From: Actinomycetota bacterium
GTDB lineage: Bacteria; Actinomycetota; Thermoleophilia; Solirubrobacterales; Solirubrobacteraceae
Reading direction: 5' to 3'
DNA: 64,000 bases
NCBI GenBank assembly: GCA_018268595.1
Contig: JAFDWH010000014.1
Location: 62,001 to 126,000, forward strand
Below, in pieces: positions 55,905-64,000 of this stretch (positions are counted from its first letter, which is position 1; the number at the start of each line of letters is the position of its first letter). The translations under genes were made by a program, and so were the position numbers. Below the pieces are notes generated by a model. It saw only the letters and a program-made list of their open reading frames with translations. It ran no database searches and was not told the DNA's origin.

Positions 55905-57264
55905 CATCGCCCGCAGGTCGCCGCTCGCGGTGACCGGAGGGCGAAACCCGTCAGGGTCTGACGCGCCGCCGCTCGCCGACGCGAAGTCCGCCGAGCTGTA
56001 CGAGCGCGCCCTCGGGCTGCTCCCCGGCGGCGTCAACTCGCCCGTGCGCGCGATGCGGTCGATCGGCCGCGACCCGCTCTTCGTCGCGCGCGGCGAGGGC
56101 TGCGAGCTGGTCGACGTGGACGGCAACCGCTACCTCGACTACGTCTGCTCGTGGGGGCCGCTGATCCACGGCCACGCGCACCCTGAGGTCGTGCGCGCGG
56201 TCCAGGACGCAGCCGCGCTCGGCACCAGCTTCGGCGCCCCCACGCCCGGCGAGGTCGAGCTGGCCGCCGAGATCGTGGCCCGCGTGCCGTCCGTCGAGAT
56301 GGTGCGGATGACGTCCTCCGGCACGGAGGCGTCGATGAGCGCGCTGCGGCTCGCGCGCGCCGCGACCGGCCGCGAGCAGATCCTCAAGTTCGCAGGCGCC
56401 TACCACGGCCACGTCGACGGCCTGCTCGCCGACGCCGGCTCCGGCCTCGCGACGCAGGGCATTCCCGCCAGCCCCGGCGTCCCGGAGGCGGCGGCGAGGC
56501 AGACGATCGTCGTGCCGTGGAACGACGAGCAGGCGCTCGTCACGGCGACCGGCGCGCACGAGCTGGCCGCGATCGTGGCCGAGCCCTACCCGGCGAACAT
56601 GGGGCTCGTCCCGCCGAGGCCCGGCTTCCTCGAGCTGCTGCGCGAGCGTGCGGACGCGACCGGCGCGCTGCTGGTCTTCGACGAGGTGATCAGCGGCTTC
56701 CGCGTGGCGCCCGGTGGCGCGCAGGAGCGCAGCGAGGTGATCCCGGACCTCACGATCATGGGCAAGGTGATCGGCGGCGGGCTGCCGGCCGCCGCCTACG
56801 GCGGCAGACGCGAGCTGATGGAGCGGATCGCGCCCGCGGGCGACGTCTACCAGGCGGGCACCCTGAGCGGGAACCCGCTCGCCGTCGCGGCCGGCCTCGC
56901 GACGCTGCGGCTGCTCGACGCGACCGCCTACGCGACGCTCGCGAGAACGACCGAGCTGCTCGCCGACGGCCTGCGCGACGCGATCCGCGCCGGCGGCTGG
57001 TTCGGCCGCGCGCACGTCGTCAGCGTCCCCGGGCTGCTGACCGTCTTCTTCCGCCGCGACCGCGTGAAGGACTACGCCGGCGCGGCCGACTGCGACCGCG
57101 ACGCCTACGGCGCCTGGTGCCGCGAGCTGCTCGCGCGCGGCGTCTACCCGCCCGCGTCGCAGTTCGAGGCGTGGTTCCCGTCGCTGGCGCACGACGAGGC
57201 GGCGGTCGAGCGCACCGTCGAGGCAGCCACGGCCGCGTTCGCGGCGATCCAGGACCGCGCGTGA
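55891..57264 (+). CDS. hemL: glutamate-1-semialdehyde 2,1-aminomutase
   Basis: The 457-aa PLP enzyme makes aminolevulinate from glutamate-1-semialdehyde (C5 pathway). It has PGGVNSPVRAMRSIGRDPLFVARGEGCELVDVDGNRYLDYVCSWGPLIHGHAHP, SSGTEASMSALRLARAATGR, FDEVISGFRVAPGGAQE and TIMGKVIGGGLPAAAYGG with the catalytic lysine. A 25-residue N-terminal extension precedes the family start. GTG at 55891 overlaps the decarboxylase stop by 14 bases. Confidence 0.95.
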   Translation: MSTGDIARRSPLAVTGGRNPSGSDAPPLADAKSAELYERALGLLPGGVNSPVRAMRSIGRDPLFVARGEGCELVDVDGNRYLDYVCSWGPLIHGHAHPEVVRAVQDAAALGTSFGAPTPGEVELAAEIVARVPSVEMVRMTSSGTEASMSALRLARAATGREQILKFAGAYHGHVDGLLADAGSGLATQGIPASPGVPEAAARQTIVVPWNDEQALVTATGAHELAAIVAEPYPANMGLVPPRPGFLELLRERADATGALLVFDEVISGFRVAPGGAQERSEVIPDLTIMGKVIGGGLPAAAYGGRRELMERIAPAGDVYQAGTLSGNPLAVAAGLATLRLLDATAYATLARTTELLADGLRDAIRAGGWFGRAHVVSVPGLLTVFFRRDRVKDYAGAADCDRDAYGAWCRELLARGVYPPASQFEAWFPSLAHDEAAVERTVEAATAAFAAIQDRA

Positions 57265-57671
57265 GCGGCGGCGGCGCGCAGCTCGCCGACGCGCTGCGCG
57301 CGGAAGGCGGCCTGCTGGCTGCCGCGCTGCGCCGCGGCGGCCCGGACGATCCGCCGGCCGACGAGCCGCTGCTCGCGGGCGTGCCGTCGGGGCCGTACGC
57401 GCTCACGCTCGCGGCCGTGCGCGAGGGCTACCTGCTGCACTACGCCGACGGCAACCTCGTCGACGCGAGCGACGCCGACCTCGCGCTGCTCGGCGGCGAC
57501 CGCCTCTACGCGCTCGCGCTCGCCGAGCTGGCCGAGCTGGGCGACCTGGAGGCCGTCGCGGCGCTCGCCGACCTGATCTCGGACTGCGCGCGCGCGCACG
57601 CCGACGACGAGCCCGCGCAGGCCGTCGCCGCATGGGAGCGCGCGGCGAGCGCGATCGCCCGCCGCGCCTGA
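57261..57671 (+). CDS. hypothetical helical protein after hemL
   Basis: The 136-aa protein is Ala/Leu-rich and helical, with a central beta-hairpin-like part (YALTLAAVREGYLLHYADGNLVDASDADLALLGGDRLYALALAEL) and a C-terminal helix bundle (LADLISDCARAHADDEPAQAVAAWERAASAIA). GTG 57261 overlaps the hemL stop (GTGA), so it belongs to the heme operon. I do not recognise the family; a role linked to heme synthesis or the following cytochrome complex is only positional. Confidence 0.6.
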   Translation: MSGGGAQLADALRAEGGLLAAALRRGGPDDPPADEPLLAGVPSGPYALTLAAVREGYLLHYADGNLVDASDADLALLGGDRLYALALAELAELGDLEAVAALADLISDCARAHADDEPAQAVAAWERAASAIARRA

Positions 57672-57823
57672 CTCCGCGCCTCCGCGGCGGCGCTTCCGCC
57701 GTTCCTCCGTCAGCCGACGCACCCGTGCGACGCTTTGGGCCCGGTTGGCGGTATGGTTCGCGACCGCGCGTCGCGGCCCATACCGCGCGACCGCCTCGCT
57801 CCATTACCGCCAGAGACCTCACC

Positions 57824-58495
57824 GTGGCTGACGACAGATACAAGAAGAGCTCGCCGTACACGGCGGACCGTGGCATCCCCGGCGCGTTCGAGGGTGAGAC
57901 CGTCACCCGCCGCCGCTTCATGGGCGCCACCACTCACACCCTCGGCGCCGTCGCCGCCGGCGCGTTCGCGCTCCCGGCGCTCGGCTTCGCGCTCGGCCCC
58001 GTGTTCGAGCGCACGAAGCTGCCGTGGCAGTCGGTCGGCCCGCTCGACGACTTCACGAAGGACACGTACGTCCCGCGCGTGATCCAGATCGTGTCCGGCA
58101 TCGGCGAGGCCGGGAAGACGACCGTCTACGTGCGCCTCCGCAACCCGCAGATCGACACCGAGCCGGGCGGCAAGTCGGCCGCGATCGTGATCTCGACGCG
58201 CTGCAACCACCTCGGCTGCCCCGTGCGCTTCACCGCCGCCGCCGGCAAGTTCATCTGCCCTTGCCACGGCGGCGTCTACGACTTCCGCGGGCTGCGCGAG
58301 GGCGGTCCGCCGGTCCGCCCGCTCGACCGCTTCTACACCAGAGTTGAGAACGGCAACGTGATGGTCGGCCCGCGCTACAGCGTCAACAGCGAGCTGCGGC
58401 GCTTCTCGCCGCGCGACCCGGGCGAGCCGCTCGACGGCATCGGCCAGTACCTGTACCCGGCGCGCTTCTCGACGCCCGAGAAGGCTGGGAGATAG
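57824..58495 (+). CDS. qcrA: Rieske iron-sulfur protein of the quinol-cytochrome c complex
   Basis: The 223-aa protein has a Tat-type N-terminus (TRRRFMGATTHTLGAVAAGAFALPALGFAL, about 28-57) as membrane anchor. A C-terminal Rieske domain has cluster ligands C127/H129 (STRCNHLGC) and C145/H148 (CPCHGG), with C132 and C147 for the disulfide. It receives electrons from quinol at the Qo site. GTG at 57824 is 3 bases from no obvious Shine-Dalgarno but fits the family. Folded export would need the Tat system encoded at 62.4-63.6 kb. Confidence 0.93.
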   Translation: MADDRYKKSSPYTADRGIPGAFEGETVTRRRFMGATTHTLGAVAAGAFALPALGFALGPVFERTKLPWQSVGPLDDFTKDTYVPRVIQIVSGIGEAGKTTVYVRLRNPQIDTEPGGKSAAIVISTRCNHLGCPVRFTAAAGKFICPCHGGVYDFRGLREGGPPVRPLDRFYTRVENGNVMVGPRYSVNSELRRFSPRDPGEPLDGIGQYLYPARFSTPEKAGR

Positions 58496-58498
58496 GCG

Positions 58499-59305
58499 AT
58501 GGCGAGACTCAAGCTTCCCGTCCCGCCCGTCCCGCCCGCGCTCAAGCCGCGGCCGGCGCGTCCGGGCACCGGCAACGGCAGAGTCGGTCCGCTCGACCAG
58601 GCGGCCGAGGCCGGGATCACCGTCGTCGACTGGATCGACGAGCGCACGTCGCTGTCCGGCGGCCTGCGCTGGATGCTCTTCCGCAAGGTCCCGAAGGGGA
58701 CGAACTGGTTCTACACGCTCGGCTCGGCGGCGATGTTCGCCTTCCTGTCGCAGGCGGTGACCGGCGTCTTCCTGGCGATGTACTACGACCCGTCGCCGAC
58801 GCACGCGTACGAGAGCATCCGCTACGTCACCAACGAGGCCTTCCTGGGCGAGTTCGTGCGCGGCATGCACAAGTGGGGATCGACCGTGATGGTGATCCTC
58901 GTCTTCCTGCACATGGGCCGCACGTTCTTCTGGGGTGCGTACAAGTACCCGCGCGAGCTGAACTGGGTGATCGGCGTCGTGCTGCTGATCATGACGATGA
59001 CGATGTCGTTCACCGGCTACCTGCTGCCGTTCGACCAGCGCTCCTACTGGGCGACGATCGTCGGCGTGAACATCAACGGCACCGGCCCGCTGATCGGCCC
59101 GTACCTGTCCGACTTCCTGCGCGCCGGCCCGGAGTTCGGCGCCACGACGCTGTCGCGCTTCTACGCGATCCACATGATGCTCGTGCCCGGGTTGATCGCC
59201 GCGCTGATCGGCGCCCACCTGTACCTCGTCGCGAAGCTCGGCACCACAGCGCCGCCGTGGATCAAGGCCAAGCCGGACGAGCGCCTCACCGAGTCCGAGG
59301 TCTGA
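58499..59305 (+). CDS. qcrB: cytochrome b6-type subunit of the quinol-cytochrome c complex
   Basis: The 268-aa protein has four core helices. Haem ligands are H124/H138 (13 between) and H225/H240 (14 between, b6-type spacing). A ~65-residue cytosolic N-terminal extension precedes SGGLRWMLFRKVPKGTNWFYTLGS. Motifs SFTGYLLPFDQRSYWATIVG and IHMMLVPGLIAALIGAHLYLV are intact. This is the N-terminal half of a split cytochrome b. It lies 3 bases after the Rieske gene. Confidence 0.92.
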   Translation: MARLKLPVPPVPPALKPRPARPGTGNGRVGPLDQAAEAGITVVDWIDERTSLSGGLRWMLFRKVPKGTNWFYTLGSAAMFAFLSQAVTGVFLAMYYDPSPTHAYESIRYVTNEAFLGEFVRGMHKWGSTVMVILVFLHMGRTFFWGAYKYPRELNWVIGVVLLIMTMTMSFTGYLLPFDQRSYWATIVGVNINGTGPLIGPYLSDFLRAGPEFGATTLSRFYAIHMMLVPGLIAALIGAHLYLVAKLGTTAPPWIKAKPDERLTESEV

Positions 59306-59312
59306 TCCGCTC

Positions 59313-60047
59313 ATGAATCAACGCGAGAAGGAGCAGTACCTCCGCGAGTACGCGATCCTGAAGTCGCAGGGGAAGCCGTTCTTCCCCTACGCCGTCGCGA
59401 AGGACTCCGCGATGGCGGCGATCGTCCTGGTCGTCATCATCGTGCTGTCGATCGTCCTCGGCGCCGAGATGGGCCCGAAGGCCGATCCGACGACGACCAC
59501 CTACGTGCCGCGCCCGGAGTGGTACTTCTTCTTCCTCTTCGAGCTGCTGCGCGTGATCAAGCCGCCGCAGTTCGTGCCGCTCGCCACGATCGGCGTGCCG
59601 ACGATCTGCATGATCCTGCTGTTCCTGCTGCCGTTCTACGACCGCAGCCCGGAGCGGCGCCCGGAGCGGCGGCCGATCGCGACCGCGGCGGGCATCTTCA
59701 CGATCGCCGCGATGGCGTTCCTGACGTACCTCGGCGCCAGCGCCGGCTCGCCGAACGAGATCGACATGAAGCCGCCGGCCGGCCTGAAGGGCGCCGCTCT
59801 GGGCGAGTGGAACAGAGGCAAGCTGGTGGCCGCGCAGTCGGGCTGCCTCGCCTGCCACAAGATCGGCGAGAACGGCAACGACGGCCCGGGCCCGCACCTG
59901 ACGAACATCGGCAGCGTGCTGCCCGAGTCGGCGATCGCCCAGACGCTGCGCAACCCGACGGCGCCGATGCCCTCGTTCCAGACGCTCGCCGAGACGCAGC
60001 CGCAGAAGTTCCAGGCGCTCGTCTCTTTCCTCGGCCAGCTCAGATAA
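59313..60047 (+). CDS. cytochrome b subunit IV fused to a monohaem cytochrome c
   Basis: The 244-aa protein has a subunit IV part (about 30-110) with the Qo motif P68-E-W-Y71 in VPRPEWYFFFLFELLRVIKPPQ and the last helices VPTICMILLFLLPFYD. Another membrane helix (about 124-142) and a cytochrome c domain follow: C178-LA-C181-H182 haem site and probable axial methionine M219 in TAPMPSF. Electrons would pass from the Rieske protein to this haem. The fused b-c form replaces a separate cytochrome c1. Confidence 0.92.
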   Translation: MNQREKEQYLREYAILKSQGKPFFPYAVAKDSAMAAIVLVVIIVLSIVLGAEMGPKADPTTTTYVPRPEWYFFFLFELLRVIKPPQFVPLATIGVPTICMILLFLLPFYDRSPERRPERRPIATAAGIFTIAAMAFLTYLGASAGSPNEIDMKPPAGLKGAALGEWNRGKLVAAQSGCLACHKIGENGNDGPGPHLTNIGSVLPESAIAQTLRNPTAPMPSFQTLAETQPQKFQALVSFLGQLR

Positions 60048-60066
60048 CGCTGGCCGAGGCCCCGCG

Positions 60067-60801
60067 ATGACCGCGAACGGCCGCACGAGCGACGCGGGAC
60101 CGGCGACGGGAACGCTCGAGGAGCCGCAGGTGCGCGCGATGTTCGACCGCATCGCGCGCGTCTACGACCGCATGAACTCGGTCATGACGGCGGGCATGCA
60201 CCACCGCTGGCGCGCGCGCGCGGCCGATCTCGCGGACCTCAAGCCCGGCGGGCGCGCGCTCGACGTCGCCTGCGGCACCGGCGACCTGGCGCTCGAGCTG
60301 GCCGACCGCGTGGGACCGGGCGGCGAGGTCGTCGCGTGCGACTTCTCCGAGCAGATGCTGGAGCTGGCGCGCGCCAAGGCAGCCGACAGACCGACCGTCC
60401 GCATCGCGTGGGCGAACGCGCTCGAGCTGCCCTACAGAGACGACGAGTTCGCGGCCGCGACGGTCGGCTTCGGCGTGCGCAACTTCTCCGATCTGGAGCG
60501 CGGCCTGTCGGAGCTCGCGCGCGCCGTGCGACCGGGCGGCAAGGTCGTGATCCTCGAGATGACAACGCCGACGCGACCGCCGCTGTCGACCTTCTTCAGC
60601 GTCTGGTTCGACCGCGTCGTGCCGCTGCTCGGCCGCCTCGCCGGCGACGGCGACGCGTTCACGTACCTGCCGCGCTCGGTCCAGCGCTTCCCCGGGCCGC
60701 GCGAGCTTGCTGCCACGATGGAGCGATGCGGCCTGCGCGACATCCGCTACGTGATCACCGCCGGGGGGATCATCGCGATCCACGTCGGCGAGGTCGCGTG
60801 A
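60067..60801 (+). CDS. menG: demethylmenaquinone methyltransferase (UbiE/MenG)
   Basis: The 244-aa SAM enzyme has FDRIARVYDRMNSVMTAGMHHRWR, ALDVACGTGDLALELADR (motif I), ANALELPYRDDEFAAATVGFGVRNFSD and GGKVVILEMTTPT, the UbiE/COQ5 signature. It makes menaquinone from demethylmenaquinone as the last step. The location right after the cytochrome complex and before a polyprenyl synthase gene fits menaquinone as the quinol donor. Confidence 0.93.
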   Translation: MTANGRTSDAGPATGTLEEPQVRAMFDRIARVYDRMNSVMTAGMHHRWRARAADLADLKPGGRALDVACGTGDLALELADRVGPGGEVVACDFSEQMLELARAKAADRPTVRIAWANALELPYRDDEFAAATVGFGVRNFSDLERGLSELARAVRPGGKVVILEMTTPTRPPLSTFFSVWFDRVVPLLGRLAGDGDAFTYLPRSVQRFPGPRELAATMERCGLRDIRYVITAGGIIAIHVGEVA

Positions 60802-61817
60802 GCGACGCGACCGAGCTGAGCCCGCCGCCGTCGGCCGGAGCTGCGGCGCTCGAGGCGGTGGTGCGCGCGGGCGGGACGCAGCTCGGCGCACTGCTCGACC
60901 GCACCGAGGAGCGGCTGGTCGCGCTCGCGGGCGGCCACGGCGCGACGCTCGCGCGCCACGCGACCGCGACGATCTCCGCCGGCGGCAAGCGCCTGCGGCC
61001 GCTGCTCGTGTTCCTCGCGGCCGGCGAGGCGCCCGACGGCGCGGCGCAGGCGCGGCTCGTGCGCGCCGCCGTCGCGGTCGAGCTGATCCACAGCGCGAGC
61101 CTCGTCCACGACGACGTGCTCGACGCCGCCGCGCTGCGCCGCGGAGCGCCGACGGTCGTCGCCGCGGCCGGTCGCACGATAGCCACCGCGACCGGGGACC
61201 TGTTGTTCTCGCGGGCCTTCGCGGAGCTGGTCGAGGGCGGCGAGCTGGCCGACGTGCGCGCCCTGTCGGCCGCCGCGTCCGCGCTCGCGACCGGCGAGTT
61301 GATGCAGCGCACCGACGCCTGGGACGCGCAGGTCCCGGTCGAGCGCTATCTGCGCCGCTGCGAGCTGAAGACCGGCAGCCTGTTCGAGGCGGCCTGCCGG
61401 CTCGGCGCGCTCGGCGGGGGCGCCGCGGCGGCGGAGGCGGACGCGCTCGCGCTGTTCGGCCGGCGCATCGGGCTCGCCTTCCAACTGCTGGACGACGTGC
61501 TCGACGTCTCCGGGCCGCCGGAGCGCACCGGCAAGGCGCGTGGGACCGACCTGCTCGACGGCACCGTCACGCTGCCGCTGATCCTCGCGCGCGAGCGCGA
61601 CGCGCAGCTCGCGCGGATCGCCCTGCGCACGCTGCGCACCGCGCAGGACGCCGAGGAGGTGTGCGACCGCATCGCCGCCACCGGTGCGCTCGCCGTCGCG
61701 AAGGAGCGCGCGCTCGCCGTCGTGGCCGACGCGCGCGCCGGCCTGCCGCCGCTGCCACCGGCCCAGCGCGACGCGCTCGAGCTGGTCGCCGCCGGCGTCG
61801 TCGAGCGCTACGCCTAG
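60798..61817 (+). CDS. polyprenyl diphosphate synthase (trans-isoprenyl)
   Basis: The 339-aa enzyme has GGKRLRPLLVFL, the first aspartate motif LVHDDVLD and the second QLLDDVLDVSG, plus GTDLLDGTVTLPLILA. It builds a long prenyl chain, probably for the menaquinone side chain in view of menG directly upstream (GTGA overlap). A heptaprenyl/octaprenyl product is likely but chain length cannot be read reliably. Confidence 0.92.
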   Translation: MSDATELSPPPSAGAAALEAVVRAGGTQLGALLDRTEERLVALAGGHGATLARHATATISAGGKRLRPLLVFLAAGEAPDGAAQARLVRAAVAVELIHSASLVHDDVLDAAALRRGAPTVVAAAGRTIATATGDLLFSRAFAELVEGGELADVRALSAAASALATGELMQRTDAWDAQVPVERYLRRCELKTGSLFEAACRLGALGGGAAAAEADALALFGRRIGLAFQLLDDVLDVSGPPERTGKARGTDLLDGTVTLPLILARERDAQLARIALRTLRTAQDAEEVCDRIAATGALAVAKERALAVVADARAGLPPLPPAQRDALELVAAGVVERYA

Positions 61818-61825
61818 TACGGCGG

Positions 61826-62242
61826 CTAGAAGTCCTCGGGCAGGATCGCGCCGGCGTGCAGCGCGGCGACGAAGCGGTCGACGTCGTCTTCCATGTTGGC
61901 GCGCATGAGCCTCAGCAGGTCGCGCACGAGCGCCTCCGTCCCGCGATCGAGCTCCTCGTCGAAGCGCTCCACGGTCGCCTCGTCGAACACGTCGGCGTCC
62001 CACCACTCGCAGTTCGGGCACTGGATCGTGACCGCCCACTCGCCCGGGCCGGCGTGCTCCCACGCGACGGGCGCGACCAGCTCCGAGCGGCACGCGGGAC
62101 AGACGTGCAGGCCCGCCTCGCGTCGGTCGGCCTCGTGCGGCGCGCCCCGCGTCCCGGCGCCCTCGACGAACAGCACGTCGACGAACTGCCCGGTCGGGAG
62201 CGTCACGCGGCGGGTGGAGCGGTGGTCGGCGGGGTGCTTCAC
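61826..62242 (-). CDS. zinc-ribbon-like hypothetical protein
   Basis: The 138-aa protein has two Cys pairs, CPACRSE and CPNCEWWD, separated by about 26 residues, forming a zinc ribbon. A helical acidic C-terminal part (DVFDEATVERFDEELDRGTEALVRDLLRLMRANMEDDVDRFVAALHAGAILPEDF) follows. The family is unknown to me. It is the only minus-strand gene between 53.8 and 64 kb and has no functional partner visible. Confidence 0.65.
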   Translation of the reverse strand: MKHPADHRSTRRVTLPTGQFVDVLFVEGAGTRGAPHEADRREAGLHVCPACRSELVAPVAWEHAGPGEWAVTIQCPNCEWWDADVFDEATVERFDEELDRGTEALVRDLLRLMRANMEDDVDRFVAALHAGAILPEDF

Positions 62243-62366
62243 AGCCTCAGGATCGGCCGCCCCGCGCCGGAACTTGAGCGGACCTCCACCTATCTGACAC
62301 CGCGGAACGTCCGGATGCCGGCGGCGATCGGGCGCTACGCTGTGCGGACCCCATCGGAGGCTTTTC

Positions 62367-62618
62367 GTGTTCTCTCAGATTGGTCCCCTCGAGATCGTCC
62401 TGGTCATCGTCGTGCTGCTGGTGATCTTCGGCCCCAAGCGGCTCCCGTCGCTCGGCAAGTCGCTCGGCACCGGCATGCGCGAGTTCAAGGACTCGATCAC
62501 CGGCGAGGACAAGCAGCGCGAGCAGGCTGACGCGCCCGACCGACCGGCGCTCACGCAGGCGCAGGCCGACGCCGCCGCCACGCCGGCGGCCGAGTCCGCG
62601 CCCGAGCAGCGCGGCTGA
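62367..62618 (+). CDS. tatA: Sec-independent translocase subunit TatA
   Basis: The 83-aa protein has one N-terminal helix, the FGPKRLP hinge (IGPLEIVLVIVVLLVIFGPKRLPSLGKSLGTGMREFKDSITG) and an amphipathic helix, the TatA/B pattern. A long Ala/Asp tail follows. Glu in GPLE (residue 8) fits TatA. It starts at GTG 62367 behind GGAGG with a 9-base spacer. It is followed by tatC in the usual order. Confidence 0.93.
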   Translation: MFSQIGPLEIVLVIVVLLVIFGPKRLPSLGKSLGTGMREFKDSITGEDKQREQADAPDRPALTQAQADAAATPAAESAPEQRG

Positions 62619-62636
62619 CGCGCACCCGCAGGATCG

Positions 62637-63641
62637 ATGGCGACCGCGCTCAAGCCGATCGGCCACGACGAGCGGCTGACGATCGTCGATCACCTCGACG
62701 AGCTGCGCTCGCGGCTGATCGTGTGCGCGGTCACGCTCGGGATCGCGTTCGCCGTCTGCTTCTGGCAGAACGGCACGCTGCTCGACGTCCTCAACCAGCC
62801 GTTGAAGGACAGCACGCCGACCGTCCAGCACAGCCAGGGCAACGGCCGCCTTGCACAGGTCGCTGCGGCCCAGGCGGAGGTCCAGAGAGGCTTCGCGGCG
62901 ACCGCCAGAGCGTTCGCGGCGCTCGCGACCGCGCCGAACCTGACGGCGTCGCAGAGAGCCGCCGTCGCCGCGGCGGCTGCGCAGGCGGCGAGCGCGGCCA
63001 GAGCGCTGCCGAAGACGATCCCGCCGCGCGTACCGATCACGACCGGCGTCGGCGAGCCGTTCACGGTGACGCTCACGATCGCGGCGTACTTCGCGCTGCT
63101 GTTCTCGCTGCCGATCCTGCTCTACCAGGCGTACGCGTTCGTGCTGCCCGCGTTCAGCCCGCGCGAGCGGCGGCTCGCGCTGCCGATGATGCTGATGGTG
63201 CCGGTCCTGTTCCTCGTCGGCGTCGCGTTCGGCTACTTCCTCGTGCTGCCGCCCGCGATCTCGTTCCTGCAGAACTTCAACGACACGAACTTCGACGTGC
63301 TGATCCAGGCGAAGGACTACTACCGCTTCTCGGTCCTCGCGCTGCTGTCGACAGGGCTCGTGTTCCAGCTCCCGGTCGGGCTGCTCGCGCTCAACGCGGT
63401 CGGGATCGTGAGCGCTCACCAGCTGCGCGCGAGCTGGCGTTACGCGATCGTCGCGATCGCCGTGATCGCGGCGATCATGCCGGGCGTCGACCCGGTCACG
63501 ACGGTGATCCTGATGGTACCGCTGCTCGGCCTCTACCTGCTGAGTATTCTGCTCTTGACGATCGCCGACCGGCGACGGGGGAGCCGCGGCGACACCGACG
63601 CCTTCGCGTTCCACAGCGACGACGACTTCGAGGAAAGCTGA
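62637..63641 (+). CDS. tatC: Sec-independent translocase subunit TatC
   Basis: The 334-aa protein has six transmembrane helices, with HLDELRSRLIVC at the start and LPILLYQAYAFVLPAFSPRERR in the centre. TatC is the receptor for twin-arginine signal peptides. The first extracytoplasmic loop is expanded: between PL (55-56) and EPF (139-141) there are about 80 residues rather than ~20, mostly Ala/Gln-rich helix. This insertion is unusual (see findings). It would export the Rieske protein among others. Confidence 0.93.
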   Translation: MATALKPIGHDERLTIVDHLDELRSRLIVCAVTLGIAFAVCFWQNGTLLDVLNQPLKDSTPTVQHSQGNGRLAQVAAAQAEVQRGFAATARAFAALATAPNLTASQRAAVAAAAAQAASAARALPKTIPPRVPITTGVGEPFTVTLTIAAYFALLFSLPILLYQAYAFVLPAFSPRERRLALPMMLMVPVLFLVGVAFGYFLVLPPAISFLQNFNDTNFDVLIQAKDYYRFSVLALLSTGLVFQLPVGLLALNAVGIVSAHQLRASWRYAIVAIAVIAAIMPGVDPVTTVILMVPLLGLYLLSILLLTIADRRRGSRGDTDAFAFHSDDDFEES

Positions 63642-63645
63642 GCCG

Positions 63646-64000
63646 ATGCTGTTCGACCTGCAGAGCCGCGGCCGCAGAAACTTCGTCCGCGTGATCTACC
63701 TGGGCCTCGCCATACTCATGGGCGGCGGCCTGCTGCTGTTCGGGATCGGCACGGGGTCGGGCGGCGGCGGCTTCCTCGACATCTTCGGCAAGGGCGGCTC
63801 CAGCACGAGCGCGCAGGTCAGCACGCTCGAGAAGCGGGCGGACAGAGAGGTCCGGCTGCACCCGCAGAGCGCGCAGGCGTGGGCCGACCTGACCCGTGCG
63901 CGCTACCAGACGGCCGGGCAGGGGAGCAACTACGACGCTGCCGCGAACCAGAGGCAGGGCCAGTTCACGAAGACCGGCCTCGCGAAGCTCGGGCAGGCGT
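63646..64000 (+). CDS. membrane-anchored TPR-type protein, truncated by window edge
   Basis: The first 118 residues are visible. A basic N-terminus (FDLQSRGRRNFVRVIY) is followed by one transmembrane helix (about 17-36) and a Gly/Ser linker (SGGGGFLDIFGKGGSSSTSA). A region then starts with LEKRADREVRLHPQSAQAWADLTRARYQTAG, a TPR-like motif. The gene runs past 64000, so its full length is not visible. It follows tatC by 4 bases and may belong to the same operon. Confidence 0.75.
   Translation, partial: MLFDLQSRGRRNFVRVIYLGLAILMGGGLLLFGIGTGSGGGGFLDIFGKGGSSTSAQVSTLEKRADREVRLHPQSAQAWADLTRARYQTAGQGSNYDAAANQRQGQFTKTGLAKLGQA

Overview
The window is about 64 kb of very GC-rich (roughly 70-75 percent) bacterial chromosome spanning the replication origin. 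The gene content points to a flagellated actinobacterium from a deep lineage, most like Thermoleophilia/Solirubrobacterales (Conexibacter-type). This is inferred from three things: the actinobacterial kinase/PASTA/FHA cell-wall cluster, the order dnaA-dnaN-recF-DUF721-gyrB-gyrA, and a b6f-like quinol-cytochrome c complex, together with flagella. No database search was possible, so the taxon is an inference.

Layout. 0-2.6 kb: a YceH-type regulator and a three-gene b-type cytochrome locus of unusual design (57-aa membrane protein, cytochrome b6-like subunit, subunit IV-like protein with a large extracytoplasmic insert). 2.6-7.8 kb: flagellar rod/hook-junction operon flgF-flgG-flgJ-flgN-flgK-flgL-fliW-csrA. 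7.8-10.7 kb: a DsbA-like protein, a receptor-type Ser/Thr kinase and a secreted protein with aberrant codon use. 10.9-21.2 kb (minus strand): cell-wall growth control operon, in transcription order kinase-fhaA-fhaB-pstP-rodA-pbpA-pknB-ddl. 21.2-24.5 kb: a membrane-anchored protein with a probable CTG start, DUF4446, pheA and an HNH nuclease gene. 24.5-24.8 kb: a non-coding interval with a very strong Shine-Dalgarno sequence, competing inverted repeats and a terminator, all on the minus strand; I regard this as the best candidate for something undescribed.

24.8-39.2 kb is the origin region. gyrA, gyrB, DUF721, recF, dnaN and dnaA run leftward. rpmH, rnpA, yidD, yidC, jag, rsmG, parA and parB run rightward. 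The dnaA-rpmH gap holds three copies of a TTGTGCACA DnaA-box variant; related boxes sit before gyrB and dnaN, and a parS core overlaps the rsmG start codon. A tRNA-Ile(GAT) follows parB.

39.2-42.3 kb is a small accessory patch with two VapBC-type toxin-antitoxin modules, each with a visible operator dyad, and two uncharacterised genes. 42.3-53.8 kb carries a DUF151 nuclease, a second D-Ala-D-Ala ligase, a PLP aminotransferase, a phosphodiesterase, GtrA, a GT-C-type glycosyltransferase, YmdB, an AI-2E-type permease and an ABC exporter. 53.8-64 kb is bioenergetic: heme precursor synthesis (hemB, a fused siroheme decarboxylase, hemL), a Rieske/cytochrome b/subunit IV-cytochrome c complex, menaquinone genes (menG, polyprenyl synthase), Tat export (tatA, tatC) and a TPR protein cut by the window edge. 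These fit together: the heme and quinone genes supply the cytochrome complex, and Tat exports the folded Rieske protein.

No CRISPR array, rRNA operon, insertion sequence, integrase or prophage was seen.
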